Positions 23,604-35,640 of a DNA stretch of 64,000 nucleotides are shown here, in pieces. The translations under genes were made by a program, and so were the position numbers. The stretch is from Biscogniauxia marginata. Taxonomy: Eukaryota; Ascomycota; Sordariomycetes; Xylariales; Xylariaceae. The stretch spans positions 124,001 to 188,000 of the forward strand of contig MU404108.1 of assembly GCA_022695795.1 (NCBI GenBank). The letters are read 5' to 3'. Below the pieces are notes generated by a model, which was not told where the DNA came from, ran no database searches, and worked only from the letters and a program-made list of their open reading frames with translations. Every line of letters begins with the position of its first letter. Positions within the stretch are counted from its first letter, which is position 1.

Positions 23604-24739
23604 ATGCAGCACACTCTCGCTCTCACCTCCGCCCTCCTGGGCGTTGCCCTCGCAGCACCACAAGGCGTCACCGACAAGATCACGCCGACCGGCTCTGCTC
23701 CTGCCGGCTGCACGGGAAGTCTAGACGGCAAGTTTGAGATCACCGTCGCTACGGTCACGGAGCAGAAAAGGAGCATCCCTGAGGTATGAGTGAATGAGAA
23801 GTCGGGGAGAAATAGCACCTAGCTGTCGTTCTCTTCGGGCCTAGGAACCAATTGACTGACAATTTGCGGATACAGAAACGTGATACATGCGGCGGAGATG
23901 GTGTTCTCGTCTTGACGCTGGAGGATGGTTCTACGTTCGACGCTCAGGGCCGGACTGGATACATTGCGTCCAACTTTCAGTTCCAGTTCGACAAGCCGGC
24001 GCAGGCCGGTGCCATCTTCACCAGTGGCTTCTCTGTCTGCGACAACAACATCCTGGCGCTCGGCGAGTCGAAGACGTTCTACCGGTGCCTGTCGGGTGAC
24101 TTCTACAACCTGTATGACCGCGACTGGGCCGAGCAGTGTGAGCCCGTATCTATCATCGCCATACCATGCGGCTCGGACGACCCGGCATCGCAGATCGATG
24201 ACGGCCAGGTTGTGGGGACGACGGTGGTGCAGACGACGATCGTCACGGCTCTGTCGGATGGCCAGCCGCAGGTGGTGACAACCACGGTGCCGATCCCTCT
24301 GTGCCAGATTGGCGATGGCCAGGTCCAGGTCAAGACGACGCCTTGCGCATCTATCACCTCGGTGCCATCTAGCACCTATGTGCCAGTGAGCGAGTATACC
24401 GACGGTCAGATCCAAGTTACTCCTCCCGGCACCGCCGCACCACCACCCGCCCCGACCACTGCCGTCCCATCATCGCCCGAGACCACGGGCCCGGCCCCTA
24501 CCGGCCCTGCCCCTAGCACCGGGTCCACTGCGCCGGCGCCGGTGCCCTCGAGCAGCAGTGTCGCATCGTCCAGCGCGTCGGTGACAGAAGCCCCCAGCAC
24601 TACCAGCAGCAGCGCGCCGAGCTCGAGTTCTCCAGCCGAGACCTCGGCTCCTCCTCAGGAGGGTTCCACGTCGCGCGTGACCGCCGGGTCCGTGGGCGCG
24701 CTGGTAGTTGGCATTTTCGTGGCGTTCATCTGCCTGTAA
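23604..24739 (+). CDS. PIR-like GPI-anchored cell-wall protein
   Basis: Extracellular wall protein of 347 residues. Exons are 23604-23783 and 23876-24739. A signal peptide (MQHTLALTSALLGVALAAP) is followed by Lys-Arg pairs (QKR, EKR) that suit Kex2 cleavage. A conserved cysteine domain follows, with Cys spacing of about 49, 15 and 16, resembling the four-Cys C-terminal domain of yeast Pir proteins but placed N-terminally. Then come PIR-like units built on DGQ (SQIDDGQVVG, CQIGDGQVQ, EYTDGQIQV), whose Gln is the residue used for ester linkage to beta-1,3-glucan in true Pir proteins. A Ser/Thr/Pro stalk and a C-terminal hydrophobic tail (SVGALVVGIFVAFICL) indicate a GPI signal. Having both PIR-type units and a GPI signal is notable; the wall linkage is inference. 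Confidence 0.85.
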
Positions 24740-25680
24740 ATATGAACAAAAAAGAAAGAACCCACAACATTCGATCGCTCTTGTTCATTTGCCTCACTCA
24801 TTCTCTTAATATTCTGAGAGCAGCATCATCATCAGCAATTTAATTAATTCTTGCGAGCGAGTTGAAAATGGGAAACGAGCAATAATATGGCATTTTTGAA
24901 AGAAACGGTATTTGTTAATGAGCGATTCCATCCGAGGGGAAGAGAGCGAGAGAGAGAGAGAAAATCTGGATGGGGCCGAATTTAATGTGTTAAAATGGGA
25001 GGACATGGCTTGAAGATAACCCACAAACATGAAATACAAGACATCTATTGAAGATGAGTTTGAGGCTCTTCGTGTTTACGTGAACTGGTGATGATCATGG
25101 ACAAGGCGAAAACATAGACCGACCGCTTGGTGAATTAATTGAGGAAGCCCCTTCCATTTCTAACTCTTGCGTTCCCATTATGAAAAAAAAAAAAAAAAAA
25201 AAAAGAGGGAGACGTGATTCACAAGATTCTAGGAGCTAGGAATGAAGGAAGTGGTGATGTTATTTGGTGTAAGTGGTTGAAGTTGAATAAGTCCCTTGGG
25301 ACCTCCCCGCCGACAAGCCCCTGAAAGACCCCTCCCTGCTACCAAGACTTCCTACCAAGACTACTTAACATAGTAGCCACCCGGGTTAGAAGGCTACTAA
25401 ATTTAGTGTAGAGTCAGTGAGCTCCAGCGGTCTAAACTAAAACTGCTAAGCTGAAGAATCCCCTGTAACCCATGCCTGAAGGTTAAGCTCTACTGGGTCA
25501 CCATAGCGCTCGTTATCATCTAGCCCACTTTTTCTTTTTATCAGCCACAAACCTCCAACCTCGAAGCTTCTTTATTCCTCTAACCTTCCTCCAACCTTCC
25601 TCCACGACAAATCGTCGCATCAACCAGAATTCCGCATTTCGCATTTCGCAAGCACAGACGAGACAATAAATCCACACGCC
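24740..25680. other. Intergenic region between wall protein and zinc-finger genes
   Basis: No gene recognised. It contains a pure A run (about 25183-25204) and a GA-rich stretch near 24940-24961. Confidence 0.5.
25183..25204. repeat. Poly-A tract of about 22 bases
   Basis: An uninterrupted adenine run on the + strand. No target-site duplication or element body was seen next to it, so a retroposon tail is not supported. Confidence 0.8.
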
Positions 25681-26580
25681 ATGTCCGAGTACTGGAAATC
25701 CACTCCCAAGTACTGGTGCAAGCACTGCAGCACCTACGTCCGCGACACCAAGCTCGAGCGTACGAACCACGAAGCCACCGCCAAACACCAGAGCGCACTG
25801 AAGCGCTTCCTGAGAGACCTACACCGCGGCCACGACCAAGAGCTGCGAGAGAAGGACCGCGCGAAACGCGAGATCGAGCGGCTCAATGGCGTTGTTAGCA
25901 GCGGCGCTTCCTCCTCGACATCTGCTACCACCGACAAGGCCCCGACGAGACCAAGCATACCGCCGCCGTCACGAGGGCCCGCCACAGAAACCCAGCGTCA
26001 GAAGCAATGGGAGCAGCTCGCTGAACTGGGTATCGACGTCCCTACCGAGCTGCGGCGCGACATGGCCATGGCCGGCGAGTGGACCGTCACCAACACGAGA
26101 GTGATCGACGACAGCCCCAAGACAAAAGGTGCGGACGGGAAGGTCGACGCCGTCGCCACCGGCGTGCGAAAGCGGACCAGGCCGGAAGGCGACGAGGAGG
26201 AGGAAGAGAGGGAGGAAGAAGTGCTCAAGGGCCTGTTCAAGAAGCCCAAGAAATGGGGGCGCGATTCGAGACAGGCTCCCGAGGACGACGCCGATCTCGA
26301 CGCGCTGCTGAACACGAACCTGGTAAAACAGCCCAAGAAAGAAGAGCAGGGTCTTCTGGATGATGCGGCGAAGAAAGAAGAACCCTTTCCCGGTATCAAG
26401 CAGGAGGACGACGGTGACGGCCAGAGTCTCTTGGATGCTACCAAGCCTGCTGCTGAGCCTGGGGCGGTGGAAGGCCTCGGCGCGCCATCCGTTAAGAAAG
26501 AGGAGAATGATACGGCAGAAACCGGGACACCCGCAGTCGTCTTTAAGAAGCGGAAACCAAAGAATATCCGGCAGAAGTGA
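25681..26580 (+). CDS. U1-type (matrin) zinc-finger protein, WBP4/FBP21-like
   Basis: Intronless, 299 residues. The N-terminal U1-C/matrin-type C2H2 finger uses Cys13, Cys16, His30 and His36 (YWCKHCSTYVRDTKLERTNH followed by EATAKH). A basic, charged helix (about residues 45-75) and a low-complexity region with several KKPKK-type basic clusters and acidic stretches follow. The start agrees with the WBP4/FBP21 family, whose animal members associate with U2 snRNP and pre-spliceosomes and whose fungal members are less studied. Unlike animal FBP21, no WW domain is visible. The C-terminus ends in a basic FKKRKPKNIRQK motif that could be a nuclear signal. A role in splicing is inferred from the finger type. 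Confidence 0.85.
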   Translation: MSEYWKSTPKYWCKHCSTYVRDTKLERTNHEATAKHQSALKRFLRDLHRGHDQELREKDRAKREIERLNGVVSSGASSSTSATTDKAPTRPSIPPPSRGPATETQRQKQWEQLAELGIDVPTELRRDMAMAGEWTVTNTRVIDDSPKTKGADGKVDAVATGVRKRTRPEGDEEEEEREEEVLKGLFKKPKKWGRDSRQAPEDDADLDALLNTNLVKQPKKEEQGLLDDAAKKEEPFPGIKQEDDGDGQSLLDATKPAAEPGAVEGLGAPSVKKEENDTAETGTPAVVFKKRKPKNIRQK

Positions 26581-27794
26581 GTGATTAAGCTCTCTCATCG
26601 GCAAGAAAGTCCCCGTCTTATCAGTCGGTGCTTATGAAGTCCCTACACAATGTGTGTTGTGCGCACTATGCGATATTCTACAGCTTTTGCGACTGTGGTA
26701 GTGCCATGGTACCCCTTATCTTCTCACGCCCGCAGTGGCCGCCTATCTCGGTCAGCTCCTTAGCTTCTGCCACACTGGCGCCCCAAGGCCATCCCCCGAA
26801 TACATCCTTCTTTTTCGAGAGTGCAGTCTTGGCCAAGACAGCATACTTGCCAACCCGGAAGGAGACGACCATGGGTAGCCTTACCTAAGACCTAAGCATA
26901 TACGCCTCTGTTGTGGCTGTATATTGCAGAGACGGCTCCTGCTATAAATAGGACCTTCAGACGGGTCTGGTTTGGAATTAGCAGCTAGCAAAAGGCTCTA
27001 AGCCCTTCGAACAATGAACGAGGCCTCGCGACATATGAGCGTTCGTTGGGTGTACGCGCTATCGTCACACACCCTCCGCCAGTCATGATTGTTATCTTAT
27101 GGCTGACTACGCTCCGCATAGTCTACCACGTGGCTGCATGAGAAACAACCCCTGCGCCGCCGATACCTCGCCCCGTAGAAGCCTGGTATGTAGATATCAT
27201 AGGTTGGGTAATTTGCTTGAAGGATGGGGGCATTCACCTCGATTCTTCAAGCTTATTGTTGTGTAATCTCAGAGCTAGTCTACATCCAGCCTCGTCACAT
27301 GTAGCTTGGATAAAATCAAACTCGAATATGCTTTGCAGCGAAGGGGAGGGGGGCTGAGGCAGCGTGAATGTCTTGTTGGTGGTAAATGTTACCTGTAGCT
27401 GCATAGGTACCTACCTATATTTGGTAAACAGGGGAGTTCATAGTTATCTATTATGAACTTTATAAACATTGTAGCTTTAATAGGTGTGTAAATAAAAAAG
27501 ACTCTAAATAGTATGTATAGTTTTATATTATAATAAGTTAAGATCTCGTGATAAGTTCAGGCAAGTACTCCGTACATAAATATGTGGCTTCGTCAAGAAC
27601 TTTGCCCCATCCTCCCCCCCCTTTCTAGGTAGTGAGAAGTCCTTCGGTAACATGTTAGCAACGTGTGTATTTGTGTGTGTATAGTTCTTGTGATTAAAAA
27701 GGTGGTGGGTAAGGCGCTCGCTCAGCCTTGTGATACTGGTCTATCCTCCGGGCGAAGTTGTTAGGTATAGTGAAATACTTGACTAGCTACCAAC

Positions 27795-27895
27795 CTGCCT
27801 TTCTTTCTTTCCCCCTTCCCCTTTTGTTCACTGCTCCCCTTCCGCCTTTCATCTAGGTTCAGTCTCTTTCTCTCTTTCTCTGTCTCTCTCCGGCA
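27795..27895 (+). promoter_or_regulatory. CT-rich tract, promoter-like
   Basis: About 100 bases made almost entirely of C and T (blocks CTTTCTTTC, CCCCCTTCCCC and CTCTTTCTCTC). Such tracts often lie just upstream of fungal transcription starts; here no established gene follows. Confidence 0.35.
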
Positions 27896-28082
27896 CTCTG
27901 TCGCAAAAGCGACACCACTATTTGCTTATGGCAATTAGGGCTTATATAGTCTTCGCGATACACTCATATTAGGGTTGAGACATAAGACTCGATAGGCTAA
28001 GGCTGACACCAGTTTCTGAATATTGCCAATTAGGACTTTCGATGAAGGCCGAAGAGACCGTGTTTGTTGTCCAAGAGCCATC

Positions 28083-28547
28083 ATGAATTTGGCAAGGTTT
28101 TTGGGTATCACGAAACTTACTAAAGACTTACTAAAAAAGAGTGAACCTCGTTCACTAGTTAGACTAATACATGGTTCGTCCTCGATGTCGAAAGCAAAAC
28201 CATCAGTATACCCACATCAGCCACGGCTTACTCGGACGTTTACCTCAGTAGGTAGTCTAGTCTCACTTTGCTGGATCCTGATGTTTTCTGTGTCCATAGA
28301 ACCTCTTTACTCGTCATACTTGACTGGCTTGTCTAGCCCGAAGTCAACGTCACTCACTGTCGACTCCCGAACCAACCTACTTGAAGATATAAATAAACAG
28401 CAGTTTCTATTGGCAGTTCTAACTATATCACACGCTCTCCCCTCCTGTTCGGGTGAGTGCGGGGTTTGCTTTTCGAGTTACATCTATAAGTTGGCTAGAT
28501 GTAATAAGTCAAGATTACGAAGAAGACGGGGGGGAAATACACATTAA
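28083..28547 (+). CDS. Possible orphan ORF, uncertain
   Basis: An ATG at 28083 (MNLARFLGITKLTKDLLKK) opens 154 codons. It lies about 190 bases after a CT-rich promoter-like tract. The predicted product has basic N- and C-terminal parts and one hydrophobic stretch (LVSLCWILMFSVSI). I recognise no family, and codon use lacks the GC-ending bias of confirmed genes. A chance ORF of this size is expected about once in a window this long, so this is a weak call. Confidence 0.15.
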   Translation: MNLARFLGITKLTKDLLKKSEPRSLVRLIHGSSSMSKAKPSVYPHQPRLTRTFTSVGSLVSLCWILMFSVSIEPLYSSYLTGLSSPKSTSLTVDSRTNLLEDINKQQFLLAVLTISHALPSCSGECGVCFSSYIYKLARCNKSRLRRRRGGNTH

Positions 28548-30436
28548 TATGCAGATACGTAATTACCCGTGGAATGTTTGCTGTAATATGTAGCCACAGG
28601 ACGGGAACTATCATGTCGGGAATTTTGTTTTAGTGCTCTGGAGAACTATATGTCCTATACCTATTATTATGGTTTAGTGGTGATAGGTTGTCTCTATTTT
28701 TAGTATCTGAAGTATAAGATATATAGGTAGGAGGCTGACATATAGCAGAGTCACTTGTACTCCTTCGGATCGAATAGATCGGGACCCAGGTGAAAGAACA
28801 CCCGCATAATAAGAACTCCGCGAGGTAATTCTAGACAGAGGCACTTATTAACTAGGGGAAGAAAACGCAAGCAGAAAATAGCAAACAACAAATCGGCGAT
28901 GGTTGGAAACACAATACGCCATTTTGCACTTTCGCCTCCTCTCGTTACTATCATCTTGACCTTTTCCTGCGGTGCAGCTTATGTCTCCTAGCTGGTATCA
29001 AACTGTGGCGCTTTCCCCATATGTTGTCATTCGCTGGTCTATACGCCTATACCGGCCATATCCAATGATATGAGTTGTGACAATGTAGGTGTGTAGTCAG
29101 CCCCGATGCCATCTCGATCCTATGGGGCTGGATTGTGATAGGTTAACGGGCTGGAGTTATGAAATTCAGGCCTTGCGGCTACTGCTATTTCCTATACGTA
29201 GGGCGGGATGGATTGATGATGGTCACGACGAACCCACCCATCCAAGTTAGGTAAGGGGTTGAATTACAAAGGCCACTATTGTGTCTGTTGCTTAGCCAAG
29301 AAGGGGTTCGCCGATATCGTAGCTTGAACCTTTACAGCTCAGGGGGGAGGGGGGGCCGAGTAGGTAGCTGTTACTTGTCTATATCATTGTTAAATAAATA
29401 CTCTTTGCCGAGGGTATTATAGACCGTAGTATCGACTATCGGAACTAGCACTGTACAATATACAGTAATTTATGCCGCGTTCTTTTGTTGTCCGGGAGCT
29501 AGGGTCAAATCACAAACACGTACTATAATTATTTTAGAAATCTCACATAAGACCGCAATTTTCATCAGTCTAGACATGTAGGACTCCCCTTAGGTCAGTG
29601 CATTCGTAATGAAGCGTGTCGAGATGCCGCCTCGTTCTTGGCAAAGTTTGCATCCTCGCCCTGTATGTATCCTTCTGCTTCTTCGTTACGCCAACGCTCC
29701 TATCCGCAATCTATTCATCGCCGTATGTTACCCGGTAAGAGAGGACGTTTGCCTGCCGTGGGCAGAGAGACCAAGAAAGAGAGGTGTGCGAGAAGGCATG
29801 GCACCCCTGTCGAAAGTACGCGATGCTACATAAAATAGAGACTGACCCTTCACTTGGGCTGAATCTGCCGGGGGTCCGGCATTGGCTGGCCAAGACCGGA
29901 TACCAAAGAGCTGGATCCAAAGACAAGGGTCTAGCCGTCCGCCACGAACGCGGACGCTAGAATGGTCCAATTACTGCCGCTGCCTCTCGTGGTGATGAAA
30001 GCTTGGAACGCCTATCAGAGCGTCGCTAGGGCTGCAGGGTGTTTGTGTCTGATCATTGCCCTCTTTTGACATCGAGCTCTCGAGCCTCGACATTGAACAA
30101 TGCCCAATGAGCATGAGCAGAACTTTTTCGTGTCGGTACTGACACTCGCAAGAGTCCAGACCGTGCACTTCGTAATTATATCAAATGATCCATCGCCTGC
30201 TAGGATCCCGGCCTCGACCGTTGGGGGTTATCTCAACTATCGTATTGTTTATTTGTTTCCCTGACATTGAGAGAGAAAAAAAATTGTTCTCTTTCCCGTC
30301 TTCCTATTATTGCAGTTGCCCTAACTAACTCCGTCTTCATAAGGCGGCTTACTGCTGGCTCCCTGTCTGCTGCCCGCCGTTTGTTTCCTGGACGCCTGAT
30401 CTGTATCGTGAGTTATCGCAGACGACTGGTGTGGAC

Positions 30437-33286
30437 ATGGCTGAATTTGAAGGATGGAGTAACACGCCGGGCTTCTCATCACGAAGGAGCCAGCGATCTA
30501 TCAACCAAAATCCGCCGTCGGCCCCGGGTCCAATACATCAGCGGACAAATAGCGACAACGTCTCCGCCCTCTCACAACCACTACCGGACCAAGCATCTGG
30601 TGTCACTGAAGTTTCATCCACGTCGACAAAACCGCGGCAATGGCATCCTGCCGGGGGTGACGGACCTTTCAGCCCCCCGATAGCCAGTCCGGCTGCGGCG
30701 TGGTCAGGAGGCAGCGGTGCAGGTAGTCGATCATCCTCTGTCTCGCCGAATCCGAACCCGGGAGTCTCGTTCGCCTTGAATGGCCAACCATCGCCAGACG
30801 ATAGCAAGCCGGCTAAATCTCCACGACCGAAACCGGCACCTTTTCAGCTAGATGATAGTGCTAGGGACTTTTCTCCGGCTAGGTCACCACAGCCTATGGT
30901 TTCACCTTTCGGCCGCCCCTCGTACCGCCGTACAGACTCACGGTTAAGTCTCTTCGGTACACCGGGCACAGCAACATGGCAAAGCCCGCGGACACCTCCG
31001 CCTTATACCGCCGTGGTCCCACCTGCGAAGTGGTATCATTGGCGGCCGGCCTGGATTATGTACATATTCTTTCTGTTCGGCGTGCTATGCGCGATCGCGC
31101 ATCACGTATTCTATAGCCTCCTGCACGGGAAACCCGCAGACGACCAAATCATCATGCTTCGGTATGGTACGGTGCTGGCATTCGCGGCCAAGGCTGGGCT
31201 CGTGTCAGCTATCGGCGTCGCTTTCAAACAGCGGATATGGACGACCGTGCGAAATAAGCTGCTCAGTGTTGCCGCCCTGGATTCTCTCTTTGCGGCAACA
31301 GAAGACGTGACCGTGTTCCTCAACTTTGAAATCCTCAGACAAGCGAAAATGGCGATACTATTAGCCGCGTTCGTATGGTATGTTGTCCCTGCCCTCGTAT
31401 TACTAAGATTATGAATGTATAACGCTGACATGTGAGACAGGGCCACTCCTTTGGTAATTATCCTTACCAGTAACACCCTGGCAGTGGAACCAGCCCTGAA
31501 AGTTATCAATACGACGTGTCCTGGGATCCGTACCCTGAATTTTGAAAAGGAGGAAGTAGAGGTAATTCCTTCTTATTACCTGTTGGACGTTCTCGGCGAG
31601 TCTAACTAGCAGGTAGGACTGGAGGAAGCCGACAAAAATTGACCATCTGTTTGGCCTGTCAGTTTCCATGTGGAACACTACCTCTCTAGACGCATCGTCG
31701 CCGGATATGTTCGACTACTATACGGCGCCGAGTGATAATTTAGTACGAGTCGCGACTCATGCTACCTACATGAAAGAGGCTGTCAGCAAGATTGGTGCCG
31801 GTATAGACATCTGCGGGCCCGGCTGGAATTGCACCTACGTTGTCAACTTCACGGCGCCAGCGTACAAGTGTTCCGAGGTTGCTAGCGGTGTAGGGTCACA
31901 AGTAAGCCAACTGGGTGACCACAAACCGCCCAATGGCTTTACTACCGACCTCCTGCTACCCAGAGGGAACCTTAGCTGGTATGCGTACACGGGCGGCGGT
32001 GACTACTCCAACATGCAGATGAACGATTCGTATCCTGGAGGCATGCCGAAGACCCAACCGCCTTTCCCGAGTGACCTTGGCGCCTTACGAACCGAGCCCG
32101 TCATGTGGATAGGATATGTCCAGCGGGCAAACCCGGACGAGATCCCCCCAAACAACGCTTCGATGCCAGGTTGGGATGATGCCTTCATCCCCAAAGTCAT
32201 TGCTTGCGAGAACTGGGAGGCCGATTATACTGTCAAGTTCAATCTCACTGGTGGACAACAATTCACGAAAGTTACCGAACGCAAATTCTTGCGTCCAGTC
32301 ATCAAGTAAGCCTATGCTTTCCCTCTTCTTCAACTTCCCAATCACTATCTGCTCGCCGCTGGCTAGGGTGAGCCTGTCCTCAGCATGGGATAGTGTGCGT
32401 TCCTGAGCGTAACTAATCGAGTCGCGGCCACTCACTTCTTAACTGGTATATACTGTCTGTGGTTGACGAGTTCTAATATTTTTCGCGCAGCACGACTTGG
32501 GAGCAAGGTGTTATGGCAAACGACGGCACTAACGATAATACTACGGCGACTCCAAAGAGCAACTACATCTATCCGAGGGATATTAAACGGTATCGGCGGG
32601 CCGCCGCCTTTCACTCGATAGGTGCTCAGGTGCGGTACTTCATAAATGGTACCATCAACTCGGAGCACGTCGACAACCCGATCCAGGTGACGAAGGCGCT
32701 GCAGACGAAACTGCTCGACCCGCGGAGCGAGTACTTCGCCTACCCGAACATCATCAGCCTCATCGAGGAGTTCCACGAGGACATCATCCTGTCGCTCTTC
32801 TCGAACTACCAGTTCGTCAGCGTCGTGTGGGCGGCCATGCCGGACGAGATGAGCGGCGTGCTCAAGGGCAACGAATCGACCGAGTACCCGTGCGAGCGGT
32901 CGCGCATCGAGAACCGCTACGACTACCACTCGCGCGACCTGTGGATCGTCTACGCCATCGCGATCCTGCTGTCCGCCATCGGCATCGCGTCCGGGACCAT
33001 GGCCGTGCTCGAGAACGAGGGCGTGCTGCTCGACACGCGCTTCTCGAGCATTGTGGCCGCGACGCGCGGGCCTGCACTCGAGAAGCTCGGCTGGGGCGCT
33101 GCCACCACCGCCGAAGGACCCGTCAACCGGGACATCAAGAACCTGAAGGTCGGCTACGGCGTCGTCCACAGGAACACCGGGCTCGGCGTCCTGCAGCAGG
33201 AGGATACGCGGGCGGCCCCCGAAGTCCCTGACGTACATTACGGGTTTGGGCTGGAGGGCGACGTGAGACTGATGCGCTCGAGATGA
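30437..33286 (+). CDS. Conserved fungal multi-pass membrane protein with large luminal/extracellular domain
   Basis: Exons 30437-31377, 31441-31561, 31617-32305 and 32491-33286 give 848 residues with the frame kept. The N-terminal 190 residues are Ser/Pro-rich and probably cytosolic. Three hydrophobic segments follow (WIMYIFFLFGVLCAIAHHVF; YGTVLAFAAKAGLVSAIGVA; AKMAILLAAFVW continuing across the intron). A large region with N-glycosylation sequons (NTT, NCT, NFT) and several Cys comes next, and then a final membrane segment (DLWIVYAIAILLSAIGIASG). I recognise this layout from Pezizomycotina proteins that databases often call formylmethionine deformylase-like; no deformylase motif is visible and that name should not be trusted. 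Function is unknown; topology suggests a plasma-membrane or secretory-pathway protein. Confidence 0.85.
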
Positions 33287-35640
33287 CGCGGCGCATCTTG
33301 TTGGTGGTTGTCTTGTGTTTTCTCCCGGGGTTATCTTGATTTCTGAGCGGGGCGTTTTCTTTGAAGATATGGGCTTACTGCATTAGAGCGTGTTTTATTT
33401 GATGTTATTATCTATTTACGATTACTGGCATTGTTTCTAATAGGCTGCACGTGGTGTATTCAAGATGGGGATGAGGAAACTGTAGTGAGTTGCTATCGGT
33501 TTAAGTCGTCATAGGAGAGCTTCCGCTTCTCCTAGTTTTGATGTTTAGCAGCAGCTGGCAAAGTAACAGGGGAGGGGATTGGTGAGTTGGTACTTAAGTC
33601 ATAATGCTTATAATAATAATAAATCAAGTTTTGAAAGCTTTATTAACAGGCGGTCTCTATGTAATACTACTTGACTTGGTTCTAAGAACGACTGCATCTC
33701 CTTGGAGTGAACTTGAGTTTCCTCCCCCTCTCCTTTTTTATTTTTATTTTTATATATGAACCAACTTCACACTTTTCTGTGGATATGTGACGTGACGAAA
33801 TCTTCACTCCACGTTATGTTGTTCTACGATTTCCACTCCAGGGGTCCAACGGCTCCAGTATTCTCCCTGCCTGAAGTCCGATCGTCTGCCAGGGTGCTCC
33901 TTGTCGGTACTTAACTGTTCGGGATTGTCGATTATTTCGAGAGCAGACATTGTGAGTCATTGAACAAGTCGTCCTGTTTTTCTCCTATTCACACCGTAAT
34001 TCTGAGCCACTCACCTTAGGTAGTGTATACATTTATTCCGAGTGGATGATGTCGTGAACTGTTGGCGCGTTTGGATATGAAACTGTCCCCCAATCTAGGC
34101 TATTGTGGTTCCGTCCCCGTGCACTACTGCATACTCCTATAAGTACAGTATAATGCATAGTATATGAACTTCTCTGGTGAATGCTAAGCTAAGGGGAGAG
34201 CATTTTTGTTAGACTCGGTTCGGAGCTCGCCAGCCTCTCCCCGTACGCATGTTATGATTAGTCTGCTCGCCGCTAGCATGCAGTATAGTAGAAAATAGGT
34301 AACAATTCTGTTATTGAGCTAGCTGCTCCCTGCGCTCTGATAGTCACGATTTGTTCCTTATCGGTCTCTCCAAGCACTCCCTTTTGACGTGTATTTAATC
34401 GGTTGATCGTTCGATATAAACCCAAAGTCCTATTACTGCTACCTGGGTTGCGACCCAAGTCTTTGACCTAAACCCACCCAGTCGCGCCTCGGACCAATGC
34501 AAGAGACGGTCAAGACGCTTAGTTGACGGGATGACCGCCACTGAGGGGACTCGAGCGAGGGGTGCGGAAGTGGAGTTCTGGTCTGCAAAGACGGTCAAAG
34601 AATATTTCCATAACATGTCCATAATCCATGATCCACGGCACATCAGAGGAGACGTCCCGTAGTTCCTGTCAGTGCCGCGATAGCTGTCCGAAAACAGACA
34701 GATGAGCCAGATGATCATATCAAGTCTTGTAAGTGATAGACAACACGATAGACACGTACCTGACGACAATCCCCTTGGCCGGGTCTATCCCCGCTGCTGA
34801 AATTTCATCTAGTCGTCACGATAAGCGCCACTTGTCTCCATTCAAGGCCTGCAGTCTATTACCTATCTTCCACCAACCCGCCTTGTCTCCTTCCCGTGAT
34901 CAACGGCCGACCCGTCCCGAGTCACCTAACTGAGTCTATCTTGGTTGGACGCACGCTGGACCTAACTTCACGTACTGGTATGTATGTAATTACTAAAATA
35001 GTATCGCTCGAAGGCCTACCTATCTGTCTGGTCACTGTGGGTGTTCGCAAAAGTGCAGAGAGGAAATCCAATTCGCTGAAGTAATATAGAGCTTGCAACG
35101 ATAGCGTCACATCATATTGCATCCCGATCTCGCCTAAGAACCGGTAGCGATGAGTTGTTGTAGTCGCAATGCTGCAGGTGCGCCTGATGTTCAGCTCCTC
35201 CGGGCCAATCATCGCCATTCGCCCTCCTGAATGGGCGACTGGGGGTGGGCTCTTTCAGACGAAAGGGTGCTTCGCCCTTCTCGCCGACATCCTTGCTGGC
35301 TTATAGACAGGCGCACTCACCTTGACCGGCGAAACCGACTAACTATATACTTAAATGACCTGTTCCCGCCTGAGAACGTTCATGAGGCGCATCCACCCTG
35401 GACCTGACCGTTCTCTTCTGTTTTATTAGCTTGTTATGCGATAGCCCGAGATCCCCTTGCCAATTGAGCGGATACTTGACCGCCGTCGTTTGCTCACCGC
35501 CGGGTCCTGGACTAAGAAAGGAGTGGCTGACTGGGTGGACTGGAGGCATTATTTTTACCGCTGCTCCCGTTGAAGCAGAGGACGAGTTGCTTCCAGTCTC
35601 ATTCGTAACGCCTTGATGACCAGAGAGCTGTAAAGAGAAA
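33287..35640. other. Intergenic region (about 2.4 kb)
   Basis: No convincing gene on either strand. Short frames lack protein-like composition. Confidence 0.45.

Larger units (their letters stand above)
26581..30436. other. Gene-poor interval (about 3.9 kb)
   Basis: No confident gene. There is a CT-rich tract at about 27795-27893, followed by one uncertain ORF (listed separately). The stretch 27400-27560 is AT-rich. Confidence 0.45.

Noticed and set aside
25183..25204. Poly-A run as a retrotransposon tail
   Set aside because: No element body, reverse transcriptase fragment or target-site duplication is visible beside it.
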